Below are positions 8,139-16,400 of a stretch of 35,756 bases of DNA, one piece after another. Position 1 is the stretch's first letter. Each line of letters begins with the position of its first letter. The position numbers and the translations under genes are program-made. The stretch spans positions 1 through 35,756 of the IMG/VR virus record IMGVR_UViG_3300044638_002440; one strand, written 5' to 3'. Source of the stretch: a virus. Under the pieces are notes generated by a model. That model was not told the origin of the DNA. It saw nothing but the letters and a program-made list of their open reading frames with translations, and did not search any database.

Positions 8139-10774
8139 GCGCCTTTCAACTCAGCGGTAGACTGGGCCACAGCGATCATCTGCACAGGATCTTGTCCCTC
8201 AACAGTCACGTACCAGTTGCGTGCCAAGTACCCAGCAGGAAGGCGGAACGGGTCTGCACTCGCTACCACCTTTGTCAGCTTGAGTACGCCATCGGCGTAT
8301 ATTTTAAGCGTACAGTTGTTCGTGTATGTAGAGCAGAAAACCTGAGCCACGCCGAAGTTCGTCTCCTGAGCAGACTCGAAGATCTTCGACTTCCAGAAGT
8401 AGGTTCGCTTCGTACTGCTCTTGTCCATCTTGACGATGTTGTTCGACTCGACGATGTGCAAAGAGTCCGACGTAGCTACAACATGGCCAGCTGTGGTCGT
8501 CTGCGTGCCGATCGTGAACGGCGCATCGTTGCCCACTAAGTTGAAGACGATCAGCCCCTTGGAGTTGTCCGTCTTCGTGTAGAAGGCGTAGTACCGCCCC
8601 TCGTGAATGTAGGCATGGATGGACGAAGGGTTGTATTCCTGCCACTGCTTCTGCGACAGCATCTTTGCGGTGAGCAGGCTGACGCCGTTCAGGCCGATCT
8701 GAGCAAGGCCGTCCGGCGATGCATAGATGACTGAGTCGCCAGCATCCACGATAGACCGCTTCGAGACGCACGCCTGCTGAAAGGACGTCTTTACGAGCGT
8801 CATGGCAGACGGGTCGATGCCTGTAGCGATGTACGGGAAGGAGTCAGTCAGTACAGCGACCGACTGGCCGAACGTCCCAAGGCCGATGATCGTGGCGTCT
8901 ACCGGCAGGAAGTTCTTGCTCGACCACGCATGCGGCATGTACGGCTCTGAAAAGCAAAGATCCTTCCCAGAGAAGGCCGTGAAGATGCCATTGGCCATGA
9001 CCTTCAAGCCCTTCAGGTTGGTCGGGGGCGGCTCCCAGTCGAGCGACGGCATGATCTCGCCAAGCTCAGTCTGCTTCTTGTAGTCCGTGTAGCTGGTATT
9101 GCCGACGGCAACCTCAGCAACGAACTGGTAATCTGTTGCGCTTGAGCCACTAGACGTGCGGTAGATGTACTTCTTGGTGATGTTGTAGCTTCCGGTCGGC
9201 GCACCCCCGGTCACGACTAGAACCCCCTCATTGGGGTTGACGTCGATCAGGGTGGACGGAGCGGAAGGCGGCCCCTCCTCGCCGTACTCAGAGACGTACG
9301 TGTAGACGTATACGCGGCTCTCAGCGGTGACCTTGGCCGGAAGTGCCCCAACCGCGCCAAACGCCGCCACGGCTCCACCCGGCGGCTCGTCGATGCCATT
9401 CTGGACGGCAGGGGCAGCGTTGCTTGAGATGCCGGAGCTTGAGGCCGTGTCCGTGTACGAGGATTGGGACACCGGCACTTCGACAACCAGCCGATAGGCG
9501 GAGTCCGTCACTGTGTAGGTGCCCGTCCCGCTGTAGGTGACGGTCTGGCGGTAGATGCGCTTCTTGGTGACATCGCTGGCTACCACCTCGTTGTGGGTGA
9601 TATTGACAGATGTCACGCCGTCTATGACCTTGACCACGCCAGACGACTTGCTGAGGGTGCCCTCGACGTTGGCGGCGGTCACGAAAGCGGTCGCGTAGAC
9701 GTGGGCAACCGTAGTTGCACCCGGAGTTACCGTAGTGTCGGTAAACGGGATGACCGCAACCGGCGGTGTGATCGGACGGGTCGGGCGGTTCTCGACGCCG
9801 GAAGCCAGAGGCGCACCCGCGGCCAGATCCGCATCCGTATGCAGGTCGATGTACTCTGCGTCGCTCAGCGGGATGGTGTCCACTAGGCGGAACGTGCCGC
9901 TCACCTTTCGGTATATCCGCTTGTCAGTTATGTCCAGATTTCCGTTGTTATCTGTAGGCAGACTGAACAACTTCACCTTCGGCGGGTACCGGCGCTTAAC
10001 GACATACGGGCCAGCCGGTGGCTGAGCAGGGAATGCCTGCGTGTTCTTGACCTTGAACACCTTGGAGTCAACGACTGCAGAGACTTCCCAAGTGTCGTTC
10101 CAGCCGGCCTCAGTCGAGCCGGTGACGCCGATGTAGTCCTTGACGGCAAGGTTGTGCGAGGCAGAGCAGGTCACTACGTAGGACGTTCCGCTCTCGTAGG
10201 TGAACCCGGTAACCAGAATGACGCCGGTATCGACGTTCGCAGAAAGCGCCTTGACCTTCACCTCAGCGCTGGGGGCGGACTCCTTGCTTCCGTCGGTGTT
10301 GATGTACGTCAGGACATAGGTGCGCTCGACAGTGTCGGCCTCAGTCACCGGAACGCCAGTCACAAGCGGAACAACTATCGGCTTCGGGATGCCAAGGCGA
10401 TAAGAGTTGCGCGGGTAGGCAGATGAGCCAGAGGAAAACGCCACAGACTCAGGGGCGTAGCGAGGGTAGTCCTCGCCAGTCCAATACGTCCTGCCGTAGC
10501 TGTCCTGCGTGATGGGCGATCGTGCGATGTCCACGTCCGCCGTGAACTCGAACCAGTTCAGGGATTCGTCGACGTTGTCTCTGGCGCGGAAGATTGTCTG
10601 CACCGTTCCAGAGACAGTCTTGAGCGCAGTGACGGTGGTGTTGCTCTCGACAGGCTCGATGTTGCCGGAGAAAAGGCGAACGTCTTTGGCTTCTTGTGCC
10701 TCAGAGGAATCAAGGAGCTTTGGGTCGAGGATCGGACGCATGCCGCGAAATCCTCGAATCACGAAACCTGCCAT
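8135..10774 (-). CDS. Tail nozzle-like structural protein (879 aa)
   Basis: 879 aa. The N-terminus (FRGMRPILDPKLLDSSEAQEAKDVRLFSGNIEP as a pattern) matches the start of proteins that cap the short tail as a nozzle or tail tubular protein B. There the chain begins by listing ligands along the portal-adaptor axis. The middle has three Ig-like modules, each with a K(K/R)xIYR core (about residues 285, 400 and 530). The C-terminal 250 residues resemble a beta-propeller, with repeated hydrophobic strands and a YYAFY segment. It is preceded by an intrinsic terminator, and its 3' end overlaps the adhesin start. No tape measure or tail tube gene is seen nearby, which fits a short tail. The identity is by pattern recall and needs a profile search. 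Confidence 0.75.
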   Translation of the reverse strand: MAGFVIRGFRGMRPILDPKLLDSSEAQEAKDVRLFSGNIEPVESNTTVTALKTVSGTVQTIFRARDNVDESLNWFEFTADVDIARSPITQDSYGRTYWTGEDYPRYAPESVAFSSGSSAYPRNSYRLGIPKPIVVPLVTGVPVTEADTVERTYVLTYINTDGSKESAPSAEVKVKALSANVDTGVILVTGFTYESGTSYVVTCSASHNLAVKDYIGVTGSTEAGWNDTWEVSAVVDSKVFKVKNTQAFPAQPPAGPYVVKRRYPPKVKLFSLPTDNNGNLDITDKRIYRKVSGTFRLVDTIPLSDAEYIDLHTDADLAAGAPLASGVENRPTRPITPPVAVIPFTDTTVTPGATTVAHVYATAFVTAANVEGTLSKSSGVVKVIDGVTSVNITHNEVVASDVTKKRIYRQTVTYSGTGTYTVTDSAYRLVVEVPVSQSSYTDTASSSGISSNAAPAVQNGIDEPPGGAVAAFGAVGALPAKVTAESRVYVYTYVSEYGEEGPPSAPSTLIDVNPNEGVLVVTGGAPTGSYNITKKYIYRTSSGSSATDYQFVAEVAVGNTSYTDYKKQTELGEIMPSLDWEPPPTNLKGLKVMANGIFTAFSGKDLCFSEPYMPHAWSSKNFLPVDATIIGLGTFGQSVAVLTDSFPYIATGIDPSAMTLVKTSFQQACVSKRSIVDAGDSVIYASPDGLAQIGLNGVSLLTAKMLSQKQWQEYNPSSIHAYIHEGRYYAFYTKTDNSKGLIVFNLVGNDAPFTIGTQTTTAGHVVATSDSLHIVESNNIVKMDKSSTKRTYFWKSKIFESAQETNFGVAQVFCSTYTNNCTLKIYADGVLKLTKVVASADPFRLPAGYLARNWYVTVEGQDPVQMIAVAQSTAELKGA

Positions 10775-10808
10775 GTTTTCTTCCTAGATGAGAATAGGTG
10801 GGCCTCCT

Positions 10809-10834
10809 AAAAAGACGGGGGCATTTCTGCCCCC
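10809..10834 (-). terminator. Rho-independent terminator before the nozzle-like gene
   Basis: On the minus strand there is a perfect 7-bp stem, GGGGGCA with TGCCCCC, closed by a GAAA tetraloop (a stable GNRA loop) and followed after 3 nt by five T. It lies just after the stop of the small gene at 10,842 and about 35 nt before the nozzle-like gene. I see no clear promoter between the hairpin and that ATG. It therefore probably sets expression ratios by partial read-through, although a phage-specific promoter could be missed. Confidence 0.85.
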
Positions 10835-10841
10835 ATACATT

Positions 10842-11009
10842 TTAGGCCTTGGGAGCCTCTTCGACGGAAGGAGCCTGCGACATCTGCGACTGGGCCTGCC
10901 CCTGCAGCTTCTGGATCAGGCCAGCCACAGCCTCGAAGGGCTGCTTGGCAAGGGCCGCGATCAACAGGTTCGCTTCTTCCATCGAGACTTCAAACTTCAG
11001 GTTATTCAC
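10842..11009 (-). CDS. Small hypothetical virion-module protein (55 aa, GTG start)
   Basis: A short frame ending just before the terminator. Two starts are possible. An ATG at 11,030 overlaps the preceding stop (TAATG) but has only a weak Shine-Dalgarno. A GTG at 11,009 sits 4 nt after a perfect AAGGAGGT, so I chose the GTG; the ATG start would give 62 aa. The product has one predicted helix pair (LLIAALAKQPFEAVAGLIQ) and a Gln/Ser/Pro/Ala-rich tail. No family is recognised. It lies between the Hint-domain virion gene and the terminator. Confidence 0.65.
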   Translation of the reverse strand: MNNLKFEVSMEEANLLIAALAKQPFEAVAGLIQKLQGQAQSQMSQAPSVEEAPKA

Positions 11010-11029
11010 AATGACCTCCTTAGTTTTCA

Positions 11030-11965
11030 TTAGTACACCAGCACTCCGTTCGCATAGAACTTAGAGTTTCCAAAGGTATAGACAACGCCCTTGTATGGGT
11101 GAGGCTCTATACCTGTAATTCTAGTCTGAATTCCAAGCTCATTTACCACAAAGTCCCCGACGGATATGTGGCCCGGAACACCCATGTCTTTGTACCCAAT
11201 CGACGGGTTGATAGAGACGTATCCCTTGCCGACTACATACAACGGGTGGTCTTCTGAGGCGACGAGAGTCTTCCCGTTTTCGAAGGTGTAGGTGTACATC
11301 GGGCGATCTTCGCGGACGATGACTTCCTTGACGGGGACTGCGACATTCAGTTGAGACAGATCGTCGTAGACGAGAATGAAATCGCCAGCCTTGATTTCGC
11401 CAATTTGCTTTGCGCTTCCGTCGCCCATGCTGATGAGGGTGTCCGGGGTAAAGCAGCAGAACGGGCAGCCAGAGTATTCAGTGTCAAGAACAACGCGCCA
11501 GTAACGAGTATTACTTCCTGACGTAGCGTCAACATAAAACTCGCATTGACGGAACTGATTAAATCCTGTTCCTAGAATAAATACAGCGGTATTGCCAGTC
11601 CCGCTTCCAGATGCAACCAAGGTGCTTCCATCAACCTGCCCAGCGCCGAAAGTTCCGCCGACTCTTGTCCAAGTCCAAGAAGCAGACTGGGTACATGAAA
11701 TAGAAACCTGAGCAGTCCCGCCGGCTTCTCCAATATAAAAATCATACAGAAGGGTGCGGCTGCCAGAAGACGTACTTCCGTCTGGAGAGAACGTCCCCCC
11801 TGATGGAGGAATGCTTGTTCCGTAGAAGTTGCTAAAGCTGATAGCGCCACTAGGGAAAGTGCCAGAAGCGTGAGCAGTTCCTCTGTATGCATTCAGATTA
11901 TTGCCGCGACCAAACTCTGCGTTGATCTGCGACATGCTGATAGCACCTGATGACTGCAGGGTCAT
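11030..11965 (-). CDS. Virion protein with C-terminal Hint (intein/hedgehog-like) domain
   Basis: 311 aa. Residues 6-51 carry the phage structural motif SGAISMSQINAEFG ... SGAISFSNFYGTS, found at the N-termini of tail-associated proteins. A beta-rich domain follows (55-165). From Cys171 the chain is a Hint domain: CFTPDTLISMGDGSAKQIGE (block A; catalytic Cys171 in a CPFCC cluster), then TLVASEDHPLYV (block B; S-x-x-H with His240), then HISVGDFV, and a final FYANGVLVY. Classical inteins and BIL domains end ANGVxVHN before the +1 residue. Here the chain stops at Tyr, with no His-Asn and no C-extein. Protein splicing is therefore not expected, but N-terminal cleavage or thioester chemistry at Cys171 remains possible. 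It is followed by the small gene with a 1-nt overlap of the longer start. Confidence 0.85.
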   Translation of the reverse strand: MTLQSSGAISMSQINAEFGRGNNLNAYRGTAHASGTFPSGAISFSNFYGTSIPPSGGTFSPDGSTSSGSRTLLYDFYIGEAGGTAQVSISCTQSASWTWTRVGGTFGAGQVDGSTLVASGSGTGNTAVFILGTGFNQFRQCEFYVDATSGSNTRYWRVVLDTEYSGCPFCCFTPDTLISMGDGSAKQIGEIKAGDFILVYDDLSQLNVAVPVKEVIVREDRPMYTYTFENGKTLVASEDHPLYVVGKGYVSINPSIGYKDMGVPGHISVGDFVVNELGIQTRITGIEPHPYKGVVYTFGNSKFYANGVLVY

Positions 11966-11973
11966 TTGCTAGC

Positions 11974-12294
11974 TCACTGCGCCCAAGGAATTGGCTTTGT
12001 CTGCATGGCAGCCTCTTCTGCCATACGGCCAAGCACTGCGGCTATGTGAGACTTGGCATGCACTGTACTCGCGCTTGCATCGATCCAAGCAGTAGCCTGC
12101 TCAAGAGTGAGAAAGGCAAACGAAGTGAATGTCTGCGGATCGGCGTCTGGAAGGCGAACAGTAACAGGAAGATGGAACTCTACGTTGTCGTCTTTGCCCC
12201 ACACGTTTACATCGATATCTCTTACGACATCAACAAGATCGCCCTGAGTCACAACGCGGACGGCGTTAATTGCATACGAGTACGAAACCGGCAC
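11974..12294 (-). CDS. Tandem paralogue 4 of a small phage structural family (106 aa)
   Basis: 106 aa. It is clearly related to the gene just upstream (12,308-12,664). Shared landmarks in order are YSY-INA-RVV, VV-(D/E)(I/V)-V-V-G-D, LP-TV-L, DP--F--F--LT-EQ---W, KSHIA and a KP(I/L)PWA C-terminus. The fold looks like a beta domain followed by two helices. It is the last of four related genes between the long tail fibre and the Hint-domain virion gene, so a virion or tail role is likely. I cannot assign a biochemical activity. The ATG follows a GGAGATTAAAGTGCC-type leader with GGAG about 11 nt upstream. Confidence 0.78.
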   Translation of the reverse strand: MPVSYSYAINAVRVVTQGDLVDVVRDIDVNVWGKDDNVEFHLPVTVRLPDADPQTFTSFAFLTLEQATAWIDASASTVHAKSHIAAVLGRMAEEAAMQTKPIPWAQ

Positions 12295-12307
12295 TTTAAT
12301 CTCCTAA

Positions 12308-12664
12308 TTACTCAGACAGCGGAGCAGGAGCAGCCGGATCAGGGACAGGTGCCCACGGGAGGGGCTTTGACTCAGAGGCAAGCTTCTCGGCTTCCTTGGC
12401 AACCACGAACGCGATGTGCGACTTCGTGTTGTCAAGCGACGGGTCATTCTCTACCCATGACACCAACTGCTCCTCAGTGAGCGCAGTAAACGCAGTGAAG
12501 CTGCTGGGGTCAGCCGCGCCAAGCTTGACAGTAGTAGGCAGATCGAACTTCGCCGCGCCGTCAGTGCCGGTCACGGTGACTTCGACTTCCTTAACGACAT
12601 CCGTTAAGCCGTCCTGAGCCACCACACGGGCGGCGTTGATCTTGTACGAATAAACGATAGCCAT
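12308..12664 (-). CDS. Tandem paralogue 3 of a small phage structural family (118 aa)
   Basis: I place the start at the ATG at 12,664 (MAIVYSYKINAARVV), with GGAG 6 nt upstream. The frame is open further, but the extra residues are unrelated to the paralogues. The body has the family landmarks: YSYKINA, VVKEVEVTVTG, LPTTVKL, DPSSFTAF-ALTEEQ, KSHIA and KPLPWA, plus a Pro/Ala-rich tail. It is most similar to the 106-aa gene downstream and more distant from the two genes upstream. That suggests stepwise tandem duplication. Function unknown; a tail or virion accessory role is inferred from its place between fibre and virion genes. Confidence 0.8.
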   Translation of the reverse strand: MAIVYSYKINAARVVAQDGLTDVVKEVEVTVTGTDGAAKFDLPTTVKLGAADPSSFTAFTALTEEQLVSWVENDPSLDNTKSHIAFVVAKEAEKLASESKPLPWAPVPDPAAPAPLSE

Positions 12665-12675
12665 TGTCGTCTCCA

Positions 12676-13059
12676 TCAAATAGTGGGGGCAGGAGTAGCT
12701 GCCGGAGCCTCGGCAGCAGGGGGTGCCCAAGGCATAGACTGCTCAGTGACCGCCTTGTCGGCGATCTGCTTGGCGATCATCTCATTGACGTGCTTCTCGT
12801 AGTGCCCAACCACCACGGCTTTAATCCAACCAAGGACAACGTCCTCGGTAAGCTGATCAAAGGCCACGAACTGATCAGCAGGCACGCTCTCAGCAGTGAA
12901 AGGTGTTGCGCCAGCAAACACGCCCTCGTTGCCGTTCTCGTCAACGCCTGTCTTGCTCCAGTAGGTCTGGCACACAGCTTTGGGCAAGGTAACGCCATCA
13001 GCGTTCACCTCGTCCTTGATCTTGATGCCGGTTACTTTCCAAGTGTAGGTCATCGTCAT
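12676..13059 (-). CDS. Tandem paralogue 2 of a small phage structural family (127 aa)
   Basis: The likely start is the ATG at 13,059 (MTMTYTWKVTG), which has GGAG 8 nt upstream and begins 2 nt after the stop of paralogue 1. A longer frame to 13,146 exists but lies inside that upstream gene. The domain is a diverged copy: YTWKVTGIKIK replaces YSYKINAARVV, and F-AFDQLTEDVVLGW corresponds to F-AFTALTEEQLVSW. It ends with a conserved SMPWAPP followed by a Pro/Ala tail. It carries a short insertion (TGVDENGNEG) in the beta part. Function unknown; a structural role is inferred from position. Confidence 0.78.
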   Translation of the reverse strand: MTMTYTWKVTGIKIKDEVNADGVTLPKAVCQTYWSKTGVDENGNEGVFAGATPFTAESVPADQFVAFDQLTEDVVLGWIKAVVVGHYEKHVNEMIAKQIADKAVTEQSMPWAPPAAEAPAATPAPTI

Positions 13060-13061
13060 AG

Positions 13062-13406
13062 TCAGCTCTCCATCTGCGCTATGCGCTCTGAAATGTATCT
13101 GCGAAATTTCTCCAACAACGCAGCTGGAACTTTTTGCTCCAGCCACGAAATCAACACTTCCTCGGTGATCGCGTCTTCCGGTATGAATGTGGCCGCGTCG
13201 AGCTCGCTAGGTACAACTTGATCGCCTTCCGCGCCATTAAATACTAGCTCTGTAACCTGAAAAGGCACAACGCCCTCGCAGACCGCGCGTTTACCGGTGT
13301 CGTCTTCCCCGAGGTAATTGAAATGGATGTGTGTAATGACGCCGGTCAGATCGCCAACCTTTGCACGATCTGTCTGACGGATCTCAAAACGATAAGAAAC
13401 ACTCAT
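13062..13406 (-). CDS. Tandem paralogue 1, diverged (114 aa)
   Basis: 114 aa, overlapping the end of the long tail fibre by 4 nt (ATGA). GGGAGG lies 8 nt before the start, inside the fibre gene. It shares only the frame of the family: YRFEI at the N-terminus, VGDLTGVITHIHFNYLGED, a Phe-Pro-rich middle, ITEEVLISWLEQ matching LTEEQLVSWVE, and a C-terminal helix. It lacks the PWA end. This is the most diverged of the four copies. A virion or tail accessory role is inferred from the coupling to the fibre gene. Confidence 0.75.
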   Translation of the reverse strand: MSVSYRFEIRQTDRAKVGDLTGVITHIHFNYLGEDDTGKRAVCEGVVPFQVTELVFNGAEGDQVVPSELDAATFIPEDAITEEVLISWLEQKVPAALLEKFRRYISERIAQMES

Positions 13407-16400
13407 TCCCCAAGCCTCCCGCGCAATTCCAGCACCTCAGCATGAAGCGACTTGACCTCAGCCTGAAGCTCCTTAAACGCTTCAATGAAAAGACCAGCAA
13501 AGTTTCCGTACTTCACGCCGTATTCATCTACGTCTTTGGCGTAGGTCACTACCTCCGGTAAGACCTCGTTGACCTCTTGGGCGATAACGCCGATCTCTCT
13601 GCGGTCAGGATCAATCTTAGGATCGCTTTCAGGGATGCGGTTGTAGTAGACGCCGCGAAGCTTGGCGACTTTATCCAATGCGCTATCGACGGTGACAATG
13701 TTGGTCTTCTTGCGACCATCAGAGTACGCCACCACGTCGCCTGTGGAATAAATGCTGCCACCGACGTACATGTAGTAAGACGAGGACGTTGAGCTTGTCC
13801 CGATACCCATGCAGTTGTTGCCAACATGGTGGTAGAAGTACCACCGACCATTGGCTTCGCGGTATACGCCGCCGTTGCCGCCACTGTCATACATCATTCC
13901 GTTGACAGAGCTGTACAGGTCAAGTATTCCGCCGTATGAGTTCTTGCTACCTTGTATGCAAAGCTGTGTGTAAGTGCTTTGGTCGTTCGCGCGGACGTGC
14001 AAACCGTAGTGGTTTGGCCAATACAACCCGTAAATGCCGTCCAGCTGAATCCAATTCTGTGGGCGAAAGTATCCGGCTCCAGACAAGATCAGACTATAAA
14101 GATACGAAGTACTGGCAGCGTCAACGTAATAGCCGGTGTTCCCGATGTCGTAGTAGATCGGCGAACGCATATCCGTCACAGCTCGCATGCTCGCGTCAAG
14201 CGATGCATGGAATGAGCCGTTGACGATATTCATCAAGCCATGTGTCGAAAGATTAGACGCCACACCGCCTGCGTTGGGGTGGGAGTACCACAGCCCATAG
14301 CCGCCGCTGACGCTGGTGCCATCAAGCGCACCCTGATAAGCCGCGCCCATAGCATAGACAAGCTGATACCGATACGAAGAGTAGCTGCCAACAATTCCAG
14401 CGCCATAGTCACCGAAAGTTAGTCGCCCGCGCAGGTAGCCGGTATCGGTGCTAGCAGGGCGGAAGTAATAGCTGGTGTTGTTGCTGTCGTAGTACAGCGG
14501 GGCGCGGATCGATGAACCGTCAATAAGGAAGTAGTCATTGGCGACCACCCTCGCAAGCCACCCGCCAGAGCTGCCTAAAAACCCAATGTTGTTACTGGTG
14601 TCAGCGTATACGTAGCCGCGAATAGTTCCGGCGTGAGTATCACGGAACCGCAAGCCTCCGGCTGATTGCCCGCCCATGCTGATGTTCCAGTAATTGGCGG
14701 AATCGGAATAAAAGTGGTTTCCGTATGACTGATTGTAGATTCCTGTTGCGCCGTAGTTACGGAACCAGCCTCCAAGATCGTTGTAGACATCACCGCAATT
14801 AATTACATTCAATCTCGATGTGCTTGCGGGATCGCTGTAATACCCAGTGTTGTTGCGATCATAGAAAATCGGAGACCGCATATCCCCAACAGATTCAACG
14901 CGACCGTTGCTTGCCTCAAGCCATACTCGTGCGTTGCCGTCAGCGGCAACGTACATGCCCCATGATCCAGTGAAACCGGGGCCGCTAATGAACGAGGCGT
15001 TCGGGTGGGCGTACCCGACACCATACATATTGGAAAGAGTGGTATCCGCTGGGTTGTAACTAGATCCAATCGTGTAGATCGGGTTCGATCTCGCAGAATT
15101 GTCTCCAACGTTGTTGTAGGTACCTTGGAAAAACCCGGCAACGCTGGTGGAGCGACCAATAACCCCGCTCATTGTGCCGCCACTCAACGGTAGCGCGTAG
15201 CTGCTGTAGTTACCGGCGTGGAGGACTTGGTTGCCGCCCTGCTGCAAACCTTGCGGGAAGTTCGCTACGCCGCTCGTACTGATGTCGATCGCGTTCGTGC
15301 CACCACTACCACCGACATCAATGCGAAGTCCGGCGTCGGTAGACTTGATAGAGCTGTAGTTGTAGTTCGTACCGTCTGGCGGCGTGAGATGCAACATCCG
15401 CGTTGCGGCGTTGTCCCAGATTTCAATCGTTGAACGCCACGAACCGGAGTACGAGCCAAACGATGCCGGGCTTCCACCGGAGGGGCCGACACGCAATGCG
15501 CGAGCCGCCGACCCACTGCTGGTTGTTCCGACGTAAATAGCGCCAGTCAGCGTGCCGCCGCTCAATGGGAGTGCGTAGGAGCTGTAGTTGCCGGCGTGGA
15601 GAATCAAATGGTTCGACGTCGTCGCGTAGTTATTTGCGCTTTGCAAATAAGTCCCGCTGTAATTTTCGCCTATCTGAAGTTGTGCGCCGTTCGTGCTGCC
15701 TTCCATCGCACGATAGCCGCTGAAATAGATCCGGTTGTTCCCGCCAGTAAAGTACAGTCCTGTTCCGTTGCCAGAAGCCGTCAGATTCCCCGTCAGCGTT
15801 CCGCCGCTTAACGGGAGGGCGTAGCTGCTGTAGTTGGCGGAAGTAAGAATAACGCTGCTGTTAACCTGTGCGCCCGCAGCCGCGTTTATAGCTCCGACCC
15901 AAGTGCCTGCCGAATTCCAGAGCGGCGCATTGGTCGCGACATTCCACGATGCGGTGCTATTGTTTGATGCGTACCACGAAGCGCCTGCGCTGCCATTAAG
16001 CCCAAGTAATGCGTTGTTACTGTCCGCGCTTGCGTGAACCCACGATCCGTTCTGGTAATAGACCCCGGTTCCTAGGTATGTCCAGGAGGTCGAATGGGGA
16101 AGAATACTGAAGACGGTCGCATAGTCGCTGCTCTTTAAGGCGATCGCGCTTGAGTTTGACGAACCGGAGACGCTTATCGCCGTCCCTCTAGAGCCAATAG
16201 CACTCCCGACATTCAAGCCACCCGTCAGCGTCCCGCCAGTCAGCGGCAACTTCGTGTTGTCTGTGCCAGATACGGTGAGGTCGCCAGTTCCAATGATCGA
16301 ACTGCCGTTGATCGTCTTGAAGTAGCCGCTGCCGTAGTTGCCAGCATGGAGAACTTGGTTTCCGCTTTGCTGCAAAGCAACGGAGAAGTCTGCCGCGCTT

